Below are positions 8,719-17,309 of a stretch of DNA of 64,000 bases, piece by piece; the first letter of the stretch is position 1, and each line of letters starts with the position of its first letter. The position numbers and the translations under genes are program-made. Source of the stretch: Streptomyces resistomycificus (GTDB lineage: Bacteria; Actinomycetota; Actinomycetes; Streptomycetales; Streptomycetaceae); assembly GCF_001514265.1 (NCBI RefSeq), contig NZ_KQ948995.1, forward strand, positions 248,001 through 312,000, given 5' to 3'. The notes under the pieces were generated by a model. It did no database searches and had not been told where the DNA came from. It worked only from the letters and a program-made list of their open reading frames with translations.

Positions 8719-9579
8719 GTGACCGACATCGAGCGCGTCGGAGTGGTGGGCTGCGGCCAGATGGGAGCGGGCATCGCCGAGGTGTGCGCCCGCGCCGGAC
8801 TGGACGTGCGGGTCGCCGAGACCACCGGCGAAGCCCTGGAGATCGGCCGGACCCGGCTGTTCAACTCCCTGACGAAGGCCGCCGAGCGCGGCAAGATCAC
8901 CGAGGAGGAGCGGGACGCCACGATGGCGCGCCTCAGCTTCACCACCGACCTCGGCGAGTTCTCGGACCGCGATCTGGTGATCGAGGCCGTCGTCGAGAAC
9001 GAGCAGGTCAAGACCGAGATCTTCCAGGTGCTCGACCAGGTCGTGACCCGGCCGGACGCCATCCTGGCCTCCAACACCTCCTCGATCCCCCTGGTGAGGC
9101 TGGCGGTCGCCACCTCGCGGCCCGACCACGTCATCGGCATCCACTTCTTCAACCCGGCCCCCGTGCAGAAGCTCGTCGAGCTGATCCCGGCGCTCACCAC
9201 CTCCGAGGGCACGCTCAGCCGGGCACAGTCCTTCGCCGAGAAGCTGCTGGGCAAGCACGCCATCCGGGCACAGGACCGCTCCGGCTTCGTGGTCAACGCG
9301 CTGCTGATCCCGTATCTCCTCTCGGCCATCCGGATGTTCGAGTCGGGCATCGCCAGCCGCGAGGACATCGACAACGGGATGGAGCTGGGCTGCGCCCACC
9401 CGATGGGCCCGCTGAAGCTGTCCGACCTGATCGGCCTGGACACGGTGGCCTCGGTGGCCTTCTCGATGTACGAGGAGTACAAGGAGCCGCTGTACGCCGC
9501 TCCCCCGCTGCTGCAGCGCATGGTCGACGCCGGCCGGCTGGGCCGCAAGTCCGGCTCGGGCTTCTACACGTACGGCTGA
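8719..9579 (+). CDS. 3-hydroxybutyryl-CoA dehydrogenase
   Basis: 286 residues, oxidising (S)-3-hydroxyacyl-CoA with NAD+ in butyrate or fatty-acid metabolism. The Rossmann motif GVVGCGQMGAG is at 9-19, the catalytic His/Asn region is IGIHFFNPAPVQKLVE (about 145), and the helical C-terminal domain contains RSGFVVNALLIPYL and ends GRKSGSGFYTYG. Length and motifs fit the stand-alone Hbd/FadB2 class. A GTG start at 8719 follows a GAAAGGGACG ribosome site. A terminator-like hairpin lies about 50 bp downstream. Confidence 0.92.
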   Translation: MTDIERVGVVGCGQMGAGIAEVCARAGLDVRVAETTGEALEIGRTRLFNSLTKAAERGKITEEERDATMARLSFTTDLGEFSDRDLVIEAVVENEQVKTEIFQVLDQVVTRPDAILASNTSSIPLVRLAVATSRPDHVIGIHFFNPAPVQKLVELIPALTTSEGTLSRAQSFAEKLLGKHAIRAQDRSGFVVNALLIPYLLSAIRMFESGIASREDIDNGMELGCAHPMGPLKLSDLIGLDTVASVAFSMYEEYKEPLYAAPPLLQRMVDAGRLGRKSGSGFYTYG

Positions 9580-9626
9580 GCGTCCCGCGGCTGATTACGT
9601 ACCGTAAGAATTCAGCCAACACGTGG

Positions 9627-9652
9627 GCCCGGCACCTCATATGGTGCCGGGC
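9627..9652 (+). terminator. Strong hairpin terminator after the dehydrogenase gene
   Basis: Perfect 10-bp stem (9627-9636 with 9643-9652) and a 6-nt loop, 47 bp past the stop. No T-run. Confidence 0.65.
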
Positions 9653-9785
9653 TCACTGTATTCACACGGCGTGTGCGCCGTGGGCTCGCATATGCCCCTC
9701 GCACACTCTCCCCACGCGCCCACCAGGCGAGTTGACTCTTCATGCGCATGCAAGGGATGACCCGACCACCGAGAGGAGTGGACTC

Positions 9786-10043
9786 GTGAACACCGACCCA
9801 GAGCATCCCGTCGTCCATGGCGAACTCGCAGAGTTACGCCGACGCCTCGACGTCGCCTACGCGCGTGTCGAGGGAGGGCTGGCTCTGCTCAGTCATCGAA
9901 CCGAGGAGACGGACAAGGAAGTCGACGACCTGAGCACACGCGTCGTCGCACTGGAGCACGCCCGCTGGCCGTTGCCCGCGGTCGCGGTGATCACCGCCGT
10001 GGGCGCGCTCGTCGTGACGGTCTGGCAGGCTCTCGGCCACTGA
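9786..10043 (+). CDS. Small tail-anchored coiled-coil membrane protein with TTA codon
   Basis: 85 residues. A GTG start at 9786 follows GAGAGGAGTGG. Residues 14-57 form a heptad-patterned helix (LAELRRRLDVAYARVEGGLALL, then EVDDLSTRVVALE), and residues 58-79 a single membrane helix (PLPAVAVITAVGALVVTVW) close to the C-terminus, so probably tail-anchored with the coil in the cytosol. Leu17 is encoded by TTA (9834-9836, in frame), the codon read by the bldA tRNA, which suggests development-dependent translation. Function unknown. It converges with the NUDIX gene, which also carries a TTA codon. Confidence 0.7.
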   Translation: MNTDPEHPVVHGELAELRRRLDVAYARVEGGLALLSHRTEETDKEVDDLSTRVVALEHARWPLPAVAVITAVGALVVTVWQALGH

Positions 10044-10067
10044 GGTCCAGGACGCGGTGGGGGGACG

Positions 10068-10613
10068 TCAGGGCAAGGTGTCCTGGCCGAGCCTGAGGTG
10101 ATGCAACAGGAGTAACGCGGCCGCCATGTTGGCGGCCGGGACCTCCCCACGGGCGACCATGTCGGGGATCAGCTTGAGCGGAACCCATTCCCGGCGGTCC
10201 GACTCGAAGTCGTCCACGGGGTGTCCGAGGTACTCGCCCTCGTCGGCCCAGTAGATGTGGTGCCGGGCGTCGGTGAGCCCGTTGGAAGGCTCCACGCTCA
10301 TGAGGTGGTGCAGGGGTCCCGGCCGCCAGCCGGTCTCCTCCTCGAGTTCCCTCGCGGCCGCGGCCGCGATGTCCTCGCCGTCCTCGACGACGCCCGCCGC
10401 GAGTTCCCATCCCCAGCTGTCGGTGATGAAGCGGTGGCGCCACAGGAGGAGGACCTCGTTGGCCTCGTTCACCACCGTGGCCACGGCGACGGGCCGCAGC
10501 CGTATCAAGAAGTGATCGAGGTGCCGTCCGTCCGGCAGCTCCACATCTGCCAGGTTGACGGTGAACCAGCGGTTTTCATACACAGTTTGTTCGTTCTGTT
10601 TCGTCCACTGCAA
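10068..10613 (-). CDS. NUDIX hydrolase with TTA codon
   Basis: 181 residues. A complete Nudix box GVVEDGEDIAAAAARELEEETGW (about 93-115) gives Mg-dependent cleavage of a nucleoside-diphosphate-X bond; the WRHRF and ELPDGRHLDHFLIRL context resembles ADP-ribose pyrophosphatase-like enzymes. Chosen start is the TTG at 10613, which has GGAAGG upstream; a GTG at 10583 is the alternative. Leu167 is TTA (10113-10115, in frame), so full-length product may need bldA. The target nucleotide is inferred. Confidence 0.85.
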   Translation of the reverse strand: MQWTKQNEQTVYENRWFTVNLADVELPDGRHLDHFLIRLRPVAVATVVNEANEVLLLWRHRFITDSWGWELAAGVVEDGEDIAAAAARELEEETGWRPGPLHHLMSVEPSNGLTDARHHIYWADEGEYLGHPVDDFESDRREWVPLKLIPDMVARGEVPAANMAAALLLLHHLRLGQDTLP

Positions 10614-10688
10614 GGTTCTGCCACCTTCCGTCGAGTAAGTGGCAATATCGCAGCAGGGACGATGAGGTGTCGGTGCCCACGTTCCGGT

Positions 10689-12029
10689 CTACAGCGGTAC
10701 GCGCAGTGCCCCGTCAATGAGTTCGGCCGCCTCGGCCGTGCCCGCGCAGCCGCTGCGCACGAGGTGTTCGCGCACCGCCCGGAGTCTGTCGCGCAGCCGC
10801 TGGGACTCCATTCCGCGGGCCTGTTCGGCCATCTGCACCGCGATGACCACCGCCTTGTCGGCGTTGCCCTGGCGCAGCTCGATCGTGCTGAGCATGGCGA
10901 GCCGGTGCACCCGGCCCCGGTCGTGGGCGGGGTTGTCGACGGCGGCCATGGCGTGCTCCCGCGCCGCCGCCACCTCACCGAGGCTCAGCAGCGCCTCCGC
11001 CACCTGGACGTTGACGAGTCCCGGCTGGACATAGCCCGTCTCGGCCGGCTCGTATCCGCGCCGGATGCGGTCGGCGGCCTGCTCGGCCCGCCGGATGCAG
11101 GACAGCGCGCTCGTGCCGTCGCCGAGGTGCGCGTACGCCTTCGCCTGCATCGCGTACAGGTCGGAGGCGAGCGCCGGGGTGATGTGCGGGCCGGCGGCGC
11201 GCAGCGCGGCCTCGGCGAAGGCGACGGCCTGCCGGTACTCGCGCATGAACAGTGCCTGGTTGACGAGGAGCGCGATCACGTAGGCGCCCAGGCCGCGGTC
11301 CCCGCTGGCCTTGGCCAGCCTGAGCGCCTGGTGGAAGTAGCGCTGGGCGAGCCCGTGCGCGTCCGAGTCGTACGCGCAGATCCCGGCGACCGCGACCAGC
11401 CCGCCGGTGGCCCGGTGCAGTTGACGGCCCGTCTCGTCGGTGTAGCTGCCGCGCAGCAGCGGGGCGGCCTCGGCGTTCAGGAAGCCGACGATCCGGGTAC
11501 GGGTCGCCACACCGCCGGCCTTGCGGTACATCTGCTCGTAGTGGGCACGGGCCGCGCGCAGCATCTCGATGTCGGCGGGGGTGACCCGGTGGCGGCCGCC
11601 CCGCGACACGTCGACGTCCTCGGGCGGGTTCTCCCACTCCCACACCGGCATCACGGCGGGCGTACCGGTGACCGCGGGCGCGCCCAGGATGTGCGGGCGC
11701 TGCTGCTCGTCGGAGCGCCACAGGGCGGTGGCCCGCTCCACGAACCCGGACAGCGAGGTGCCGTGCGGGGCGGAGGGTTCGCCCGGCACGCCGAGACCGA
11801 TGTCGTCGAGGGTGACCGGCCGGTGCAGCCGGCCGGCGAGCACCTCGCAGATCAGGTCGGGCACCTGACCCCGGGGCCGCTGGCCCTTCAACCACCGCGC
11901 CACCGCGGTGTGTTCGTACCTGAGCGCGAGTCCGCGCGCCCGGCCGGCCTGGTTCACATGGGCGGCGAGTCCCGCGTGCGAGATGCCCGCCTCGTCCAGG
12001 ATCGCGTCGAGCAGAGTGTTGGGCTGCAT
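10689..12029 (-). CDS. Large HTH regulator with TPR-like C-terminal region (NsdA-like)
   Basis: 446 residues. The N-terminal 70 residues (TLLDAILDEAGISHAGLAAHVN, then YEHTAVARWLKGQRPRG) form a degenerate Xre-type helix-turn-helix. Residues about 170-440 are alpha-helical with repeated Ala/Leu patterns typical of TPR units (GLAQRYFHQALRLAKASGD, AVAFAEAALRAAG, AYAHLGDGTSALSCIRRAEQAADR). This architecture is that of Streptomyces regulators such as NsdA; orthology to NsdA is not claimed. The ATG at 12029 is preceded by a probable promoter whose -35 region is covered by a 17-bp inverted repeat. The ligand and targets are unknown. Confidence 0.75.
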   Translation of the reverse strand: MQPNTLLDAILDEAGISHAGLAAHVNQAGRARGLALRYEHTAVARWLKGQRPRGQVPDLICEVLAGRLHRPVTLDDIGLGVPGEPSAPHGTSLSGFVERATALWRSDEQQRPHILGAPAVTGTPAVMPVWEWENPPEDVDVSRGGRHRVTPADIEMLRAARAHYEQMYRKAGGVATRTRIVGFLNAEAAPLLRGSYTDETGRQLHRATGGLVAVAGICAYDSDAHGLAQRYFHQALRLAKASGDRGLGAYVIALLVNQALFMREYRQAVAFAEAALRAAGPHITPALASDLYAMQAKAYAHLGDGTSALSCIRRAEQAADRIRRGYEPAETGYVQPGLVNVQVAEALLSLGEVAAAREHAMAAVDNPAHDRGRVHRLAMLSTIELRQGNADKAVVIAVQMAEQARGMESQRLRDRLRAVREHLVRSGCAGTAEAAELIDGALRVPL

Positions 12030-12060
12030 GGGATGGCCCCCCGGGTGGCTCGGTGCCGTC

Positions 12061-12094
12061 AGAGTAGTGGGTCCGCCTTCACACGGGGTGTGAA
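12061..12094 (-). promoter_or_regulatory. Palindromic operator and -10 element of the HTH/TPR regulator
   Basis: TTCACAC-GGG-GTGTGAA (12078-12094) is a perfect inverted repeat, 49 bp upstream of the ATG. TACTCT on the minus strand (12066-12061) resembles a -10. A related GTGTGCACAC palindrome sits at 12116-12125. An autoregulatory site is inferred. Confidence 0.4.
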
Positions 12095-12291
12095 CGGAGT
12101 ACTCGAATCCGCGCTGTGTGCACACTGTTGCGGAGAGTTTCCAGCCGGTTGACTGAAATGCCTCGCAAGAGGCCGGCCGGGCCGCCGGCTCCCCCTCGTA
12201 CAGTGCGGCGGCCCGACTCCGCGCCGTCCGCCCGGCTGCCTGCCCGACACTCCGTGGCGGGGCGGGCGGCGCACTGGCAACGCCGGTGGCC

Positions 12292-13377
12292 TCAGAGGTG
12301 GTTGGTCGGCTGCGGGTCGGTCGTGGCGGCCCGCGCGGTCCCGGGCGGTACCCCGGAAACGCACCCGGCCGTCCGGTCGTTGCGCAGCACCAGCAGGGCC
12401 ACGTCGTCGGAGGGGGCGCCTCCCGTGTGGCGCAGGAGCGCGGTGAAGACCGATCCCAGGACAACCTGGGGACCTGCCGAGGGCCGGTCCCGGACGGCGT
12501 CCGCCAGCGCTCGGGAGAGGGGGAAGAACCGGCCACGGGAGTCCCTCGCGTCTTCGGCACCGTCGGTGTGGAGCACCAGTGCCTCGCCCGGCAGCAGACG
12601 GCCCCGGTGGGCGGGCGCGAGGTCGGACGGCAGCGGGAACGCCCCGAGCGGCGGCAGGGGGTCCGCCCTGGCGAGGGGTTCGACCTGGGTGCCGCTGATC
12701 AGATACGGCCATGGATGCCCGCAGTTGAGGGCGTGCACCTCCCCGTCCCGACGGATCTCCAGCAGCAGTACGGTCACGAACTCCTCGGCGGCCGGATGAT
12801 CCGGCTCCGGGCCGGCCGAGGGGTGCTCCGCGCGGGCCTGCTCGCGCAGATGCCGGGCCAGGGCGCGCTCCAATCGGCGCAGCACACCGTCGAGTCCGGC
12901 CTCGTCGTGGACGGCCTCGCGGAAGCTGCCGAGGACGGCCGCGGCCGTGCCGATCGCCGCCAGTCCGTGTCCGCGCGCATCGCCCATCACGACCCGCACG
13001 CCGTGTTCGGTGGCGACGGCCTCGTACAGGTCGCCGCCGATGGTGGCTCCCCGGTCCGCCGACAACTGGGCGGCGGCGACGTCCAGCCCGTCGATGCGCG
13101 GGGGCAGCGGCCGCAGCAGCGCGCTCTGGGCGGCGCCGGCGACCTGCCGTGCCTGCCGGAGCTCGCGCAGCAGGGCGTGCCGGACGTGCAGTATCAGTCC
13201 GGTGCCGACGACGAAGAAGACGGCACTGGTGGCGACGCGTGCCTCGAGGCCGCTTTGCCGGGCGAGCGGACAGCCGAGCTTGTAGGTGATCGCGACGGCT
13301 CCCCAGACGGTGGGCAGGCCCAGCGCGAGGGCCCGCCGCAGCGGCCGGCGGGGCACCCCAGCCTTGGTACGGATCAT
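12292..13377 (-). CDS. Membrane PP2C-type (SpoIIE/RsbU-like) serine phosphatase
   Basis: 361 residues. Two N-terminal membrane helices (about 15-35 and 48-66) are followed by a linker and a PPM phosphatase domain: LDVAAAQLSADRGATIGGDLYEAV (metal-binding Asp), VMGDARGHGLAAI (metal-binding DxxGHG-like), LNCGHPWPYLI, LVLHTDGAEDARD and SDDVALLVL (last metal Asp). Such proteins dephosphorylate anti-anti-sigma factors, so a role in sigma-factor control is the family expectation. There is no sensory PAS/GAF domain, so input may come through the membrane segments. ATG start at 13377. Confidence 0.85.
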   Translation of the reverse strand: MIRTKAGVPRRPLRRALALGLPTVWGAVAITYKLGCPLARQSGLEARVATSAVFFVVGTGLILHVRHALLRELRQARQVAGAAQSALLRPLPPRIDGLDVAAAQLSADRGATIGGDLYEAVATEHGVRVVMGDARGHGLAAIGTAAAVLGSFREAVHDEAGLDGVLRRLERALARHLREQARAEHPSAGPEPDHPAAEEFVTVLLLEIRRDGEVHALNCGHPWPYLISGTQVEPLARADPLPPLGAFPLPSDLAPAHRGRLLPGEALVLHTDGAEDARDSRGRFFPLSRALADAVRDRPSAGPQVVLGSVFTALLRHTGGAPSDDVALLVLRNDRTAGCVSGVPPGTARAATTDPQPTNHL

Positions 13378-13410
13378 GCCGACGGCCCCCCATCAGGCCC
13401 TGCAAGCGCA

Positions 13411-13440
13411 ATCGGACCGACCCCGAAGGGCCGGTCCGAT
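13411..13440. terminator. Hairpin between phosphatase gene and pheT
   Basis: 9-bp perfect stem (13411-13419 with 13432-13440), about 105 bp beyond the pheT stop on the minus strand and just upstream of the phosphatase gene. Likely insulates the two units. Confidence 0.45.
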
Positions 13441-13544
13441 TCTGTCGATCGTATGACCCGAGAGGGCCCGATCACCGGGAGAAGTCACCCCATCGAGTGA
13501 GGTGACCGGTATGGGGGTTGTAGGGGGCATGTCCCCCGCAACGG

Positions 13545-16052
13545 CTAGCCCCTCAGCACTGCCCCCGTACGCTCGCCCGCGAGGGCCACCGCCGCGTCCC
13601 GGGCCGCCGACGCCTCGTCCACTGTCAGCGTCCGGTCAGCCGCCCGGAAGCGCAGCGCGTAGGCCAGGGACTTCCGCCCGTCACCGAGCTGCTCGGCGTT
13701 CTCGTACACGTCGAACAGCCGGATCGCCTCGAGCAGTTCACCCGCCCCGTCACGCAGCGCGGCCTCCACGTCGGCGTGCGGTACGAACTTGTCGACCACC
13801 AGCGCGACATCCTGCGTGGCGACCGGGAAGGTGGAGATGCCCGGCGCCTGCGGAGTCGAGTCGCCCACCCGCTCCACCGCGTCCAGGTCGAGCTCCATCG
13901 CGCAGGTACGCGCGGGCAGGCCCAGGGCCTTCACCACGCGCGGGTGCAGCTCACCCGCGTGACCGACGACCCGCTCCGCACCGTCGGTGACGATCACCAG
14001 CTCGGCGCACCGCCCGGGGTGCCACGGCCCGTACTGCCCGCCGCGCACCACGAGTTCCGCACCGGCCTCGCCCGCCACCGCGCGCGCCGCCTGGACCGCG
14101 TCGGCCCAGTCGGAGGGACGGCCCTTGCCCCACCAGCCGGCCTGCTCGCGGGCGCCCGCGAGGACGACGGCGACGTGGCGTGGCTGGTCGGGCAGCGCGG
14201 CGTTCAGCTCGGCGATCTCCTCGTCGGTGGGACGCCGGTCGACGGGCGGCGAGACGGCGGCCCGCTGCTCCTCGCGCGGGAGGAAGACCAGGCCGGTCTC
14301 GAACAGCGCGAGGTCGTGCGAGCCCCGGCCGTCGTTGCGCCGCAGCGCGCCGAGCAGGCCGGGCAGCAGCGAGGTCCGGAGGGCCGGCTCCTCGTCGTTG
14401 AGCGGGTTGACCAGCTTGACGACCCGGCGGGCCGGGTCGTCGGCGTCCAGTGCGAGCTGGTCGAAGACCTGCTCGGAGACGAACGGGTAGTTGGGCGCCT
14501 CGACGTAGCCGGCACCGGCCAGCACCCGGCCGACGCGGCGGTGCAGCCGCTGGCGGTGGGTGAGGCCGCGGCCGGAGGGGGGCTTGGGCAGCGTGGAGGG
14601 CAGGTTCTCGTAGCCCTCCAGGCGGATGACCTCCTCGGCCAGGTCGTTGACCTCGCCGAGATCGGGCCGCCAGGACGGCACGGTGACGATCAGCTCGTCC
14701 TGCCCGTACACGTCGCAGCCGATCTCCTGGAGACGGCGTACGACGGTCTCGCGACCGTACTCGATGCCCGCGACCCGGTCCGGGTGGTCGGCCGGCATGG
14801 TGATGGTGTGCGGCGCGGACGGCGCGAGGACCTCGGTGACGCCGGCCTCGGCGGTGCCGCCCGCGAGCAGCACCAGCAGGTCGACCGTCCGCTGCGCGGC
14901 GGCGGAGGCCGCCTGCGGGTCGACGCCGCGCTCGAAGCGCCTGGACGCCTCGGAGGACAGCTTGTGGCGGCGGGCCGTACGGGCGATGGAGACCGCGTTG
15001 AAGTGGGCGGCCTCGATGACCACGTCGGTGGTGGCACCGTCCTCGTGGTCGGCGATCTCCGTGTCGGCGCCGCCCATGACGCCGGCGAGGCCGATCGGGC
15101 CGCGCTCGTCGGTGATCACCAGGTCCTCGGCGTGCAGGGTGCGGGTGACGCCGTCGAGGGTGACGATCTGCTCGCCCTCCTCGGCCCGGCGGACGCCGAT
15201 GGTGCCCTGGACGAGCGAGCGGTCGTACGCGTGCAGCGGCTGGCCGAGCTCCATCATCACGTAGTTGGTGACGTCGACGGCGAGCGAGATCGGGCGCATG
15301 CCGACCTTCTGCAGTCGGCGCTGCAGCCAGATCGGGGAGCGCGCCTCGGGGCTGAGACCGGAGACGGTACGGGCGGTGAAGCGGTCGCAGCCGACCGGCT
15401 CGGAGACCTGCACCGGGTAGCCGAAGGCGTTCGGGCCGGGCACGTCGAGGAGGGCCGGGTCGCTGAGCGGGAGGCCGTAGGCGATGGCCGTCTCGCGGGC
15501 GACGCCGCGGATGGACAGGCAGTCGCCGCGGTTGGCGGTGACGGCGATGTCCAGGACCTCGTCGACCAGTTCGAGCAGCTCGATGGCGTCCTTGCCGACC
15601 TCGGTCTCGGGGGGGAGCACGATGATGCCGTGGCTGCCGTCGTCGCCCATGCCCAGCTCGTCGCCGGAGCAGATCATGCCGTGGGAGGTCTTGCCGTACG
15701 TCTTGCGGGCGGAGATCGAGAAGCCGCCCGGCAGCGTGGCGCCGGGGAGGACCACGACGACCTTGTCGCCGACGGCGAAGTTGCGGGCGCCGCAGACGAT
15801 CTCCTGGGGCTCGCCGGTGCCGTTGGCCTGGCCGACGTCGACCGTGCAGAAGCGGATCGGCTTCTTGAAGCCCTCCAGCTCCTCGATGGTCAGCACCTGG
15901 CCGACGACGAGGGGGCCCTTGAGGTCGGCGCCGAGGTGCTCGACGGTCTCGACCTCGAGACCGGCCGAGATGAGCTTGGCCTGGACGTCACGTCCGGTCT
16001 GAGTCGCCGGCAGGTCGACGTACTCCCGCAGCCAAGAAAGCGGGACCCGCAT
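13545..16052 (-). CDS. pheT: Phenylalanyl-tRNA synthetase beta subunit
   Basis: 835 residues, full length. Forms the (alpha-beta)2 PheRS that charges tRNA-Phe. It begins MRVPLSWLREYVDLP, has the tRNA-binding (EMAP-like) domain at about 40-155 (VVGQVLTIEELEG, CGARNFAVGDKVVV), the B3/B4 editing domain (about 215-400, SEASRRFERGVDPQ), B5 (about 410-480), the catalytic-like core and the C-terminal anticodon-binding FDX domain (FPVATQDVALVVD to the end). ATG at 16052 overlaps the pheS TGA by one base, so translation is coupled. Confidence 0.97.
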   Translation of the reverse strand: MRVPLSWLREYVDLPATQTGRDVQAKLISAGLEVETVEHLGADLKGPLVVGQVLTIEELEGFKKPIRFCTVDVGQANGTGEPQEIVCGARNFAVGDKVVVVLPGATLPGGFSISARKTYGKTSHGMICSGDELGMGDDGSHGIIVLPPETEVGKDAIELLELVDEVLDIAVTANRGDCLSIRGVARETAIAYGLPLSDPALLDVPGPNAFGYPVQVSEPVGCDRFTARTVSGLSPEARSPIWLQRRLQKVGMRPISLAVDVTNYVMMELGQPLHAYDRSLVQGTIGVRRAEEGEQIVTLDGVTRTLHAEDLVITDERGPIGLAGVMGGADTEIADHEDGATTDVVIEAAHFNAVSIARTARRHKLSSEASRRFERGVDPQAASAAAQRTVDLLVLLAGGTAEAGVTEVLAPSAPHTITMPADHPDRVAGIEYGRETVVRRLQEIGCDVYGQDELIVTVPSWRPDLGEVNDLAEEVIRLEGYENLPSTLPKPPSGRGLTHRQRLHRRVGRVLAGAGYVEAPNYPFVSEQVFDQLALDADDPARRVVKLVNPLNDEEPALRTSLLPGLLGALRRNDGRGSHDLALFETGLVFLPREEQRAAVSPPVDRRPTDEEIAELNAALPDQPRHVAVVLAGAREQAGWWGKGRPSDWADAVQAARAVAGEAGAELVVRGGQYGPWHPGRCAELVIVTDGAERVVGHAGELHPRVVKALGLPARTCAMELDLDAVERVGDSTPQAPGISTFPVATQDVALVVDKFVPHADVEAALRDGAGELLEAIRLFDVYENAEQLGDGRKSLAYALRFRAADRTLTVDEASAARDAAVALAGERTGAVLRG

Positions 16053-17173
16053 CAGATCTCCATCCCGAACGGCCGGGTGAACCGGACGTCACCCTCGACC
16101 ATGTCTCGCATGTCTTCGACGTTGTGGCGGAACATCAGCATTCGCTCGATGCCGAACCCGAAGGCGAAGCCGCTGTACTTCTCCGGGTCCACGCCGCAGG
16201 CGGTCAGCACCTTGGGGTTGACCATGCCGCAGCCGCCGAGCTCGATCCAGCCCTCGCTGGAGCAGGTGCGGCAGGGGCGGTCGGGGTTGCCGACGGACTC
16301 GCCGCGGCACACGTAGCAGACCATGTCCATCTCGGCGGACGGCTCGGTGAAGGGGAAGAAGTTCGGCCGCAGCCGGGTCTTCATGCCCTCGCCGAACAGG
16401 GCCTGGACCATGTGGTCCATGGTGCCCTTGAGGTCGGCCATGGTCAGGCCCTCGTCCACGGCGAGCAGCTCGACCTGGCGGAAGACGGGCGTGTGCGTGG
16501 CGTCCAGCTCGTCGGTGCGGTAGACGACGCCGGGGCAGATCACGTAGACCGGCAGCTCGCGGTCGAGCAGGGAGCGGATCTGCACGGGCGAGGTGTGGGT
16601 GCGCAGCACGACACCGGACTCGGTGCCGCCGCCCTCGCCCTGCACGAAGAACGTGTCGGCCTCGCCGCGGGCCGGGTGGTCCGGGCCGATGTTCAGCGCG
16701 TCGAAGTTGAACCACTCGGCCTCGACCTGCGGGCCCTCGGCGACCTCGTAGCCCATGGCCACGAACACGTCCTCGATGCGCTCCGACAGGGTGGTGAGCG
16801 GGTGGCGGGCGCCGGCCGGTACGCGGTCGTACGGCAGCGTGACGTCCACCGCCTCCTCGACCAGCACGCGCTGGTCGCGCTCGGCCTCCAGCTCGGCCTG
16901 GCGGGCGGCGAGGGCCTTGTTCACGGCGCCGCGGGCCTGGCCCACCAGCTTGCCGGCGGCGGCCTTCGCGTGCGGGGGCAGCGCGCCGATCTCGCGGTTG
17001 GCGAGGGCCAGCGGGGAGGTGCCGCCGGTGTGGGCGACCTTGGCCTCCTGGAGCGCGTCGAGGGAGTCCGCGGCAGCGAAGGCGGCGAGCGCCTCGTCCC
17101 GCATGCGCTCGATCTCTTCCGGTTTCAACGCCTCGACCTCGACAGGGTCGTACGACTTATTCGGTGCCGACAT
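16052..17173 (-). CDS. pheS: Phenylalanyl-tRNA synthetase alpha subunit
   Basis: 373 residues. An N-terminal coiled-coil (about 15-100) is followed by class II catalytic motifs: motif 1 near HPLTTLSERIEDVFVAMGY, motif 2 near RTHTSPVQIRSL, and motif 3 in GFAFGFGIERMLM. There are four Cys (CYVCRGESVGNPDRPCRTC, about 288-306), an apparent zinc-binding insert common in high-GC PheS proteins. ATG at 17173 with GGGAAGAG upstream. First gene of the pheST operon. Confidence 0.97.
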   Translation of the reverse strand: MSAPNKSYDPVEVEALKPEEIERMRDEALAAFAAADSLDALQEAKVAHTGGTSPLALANREIGALPPHAKAAAGKLVGQARGAVNKALAARQAELEAERDQRVLVEEAVDVTLPYDRVPAGARHPLTTLSERIEDVFVAMGYEVAEGPQVEAEWFNFDALNIGPDHPARGEADTFFVQGEGGGTESGVVLRTHTSPVQIRSLLDRELPVYVICPGVVYRTDELDATHTPVFRQVELLAVDEGLTMADLKGTMDHMVQALFGEGMKTRLRPNFFPFTEPSAEMDMVCYVCRGESVGNPDRPCRTCSSEGWIELGGCGMVNPKVLTACGVDPEKYSGFAFGFGIERMLMFRHNVEDMRDMVEGDVRFTRPFGMEI

Positions 17174-17204
17174 CTCTTCCCGTGCTTCCGATTGCTGGCG
17201 GATG

Positions 17205-17248
17205 GTCCCCGTCCCGACTCGGGGGACGCGTCGTCCCTGAACGGGGAC
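17205..17248 (-). promoter_or_regulatory. Two tandem GC hairpins in the pheST leader
   Basis: GTCCCCG/CGGGGGAC (17205-17211 with 17220-17227) and GTCCC/GGGAC-type (17233-17248) share the same arm sequence, so alternative pairings are possible. No Phe-rich leader peptide is seen. Confidence 0.3.
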
Positions 17249-17309
17249 GCAAAGGTGCCAATGGCCGAGTCTAACGGGGTGGGGGTGGACGAATGCGCCC
17301 GCGGGCCGC

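Noticed and set aside
13776..16316. 846-codon plus-strand frame opposite pheT
   Set aside because: Shadow of pheT; Gly/Val/Asp-rich and lacking any fold signal.
17174..17309. T-box riboswitch before pheS
   Set aside because: No T-box sequence or specifier loop and no Phe-codon leader peptide.
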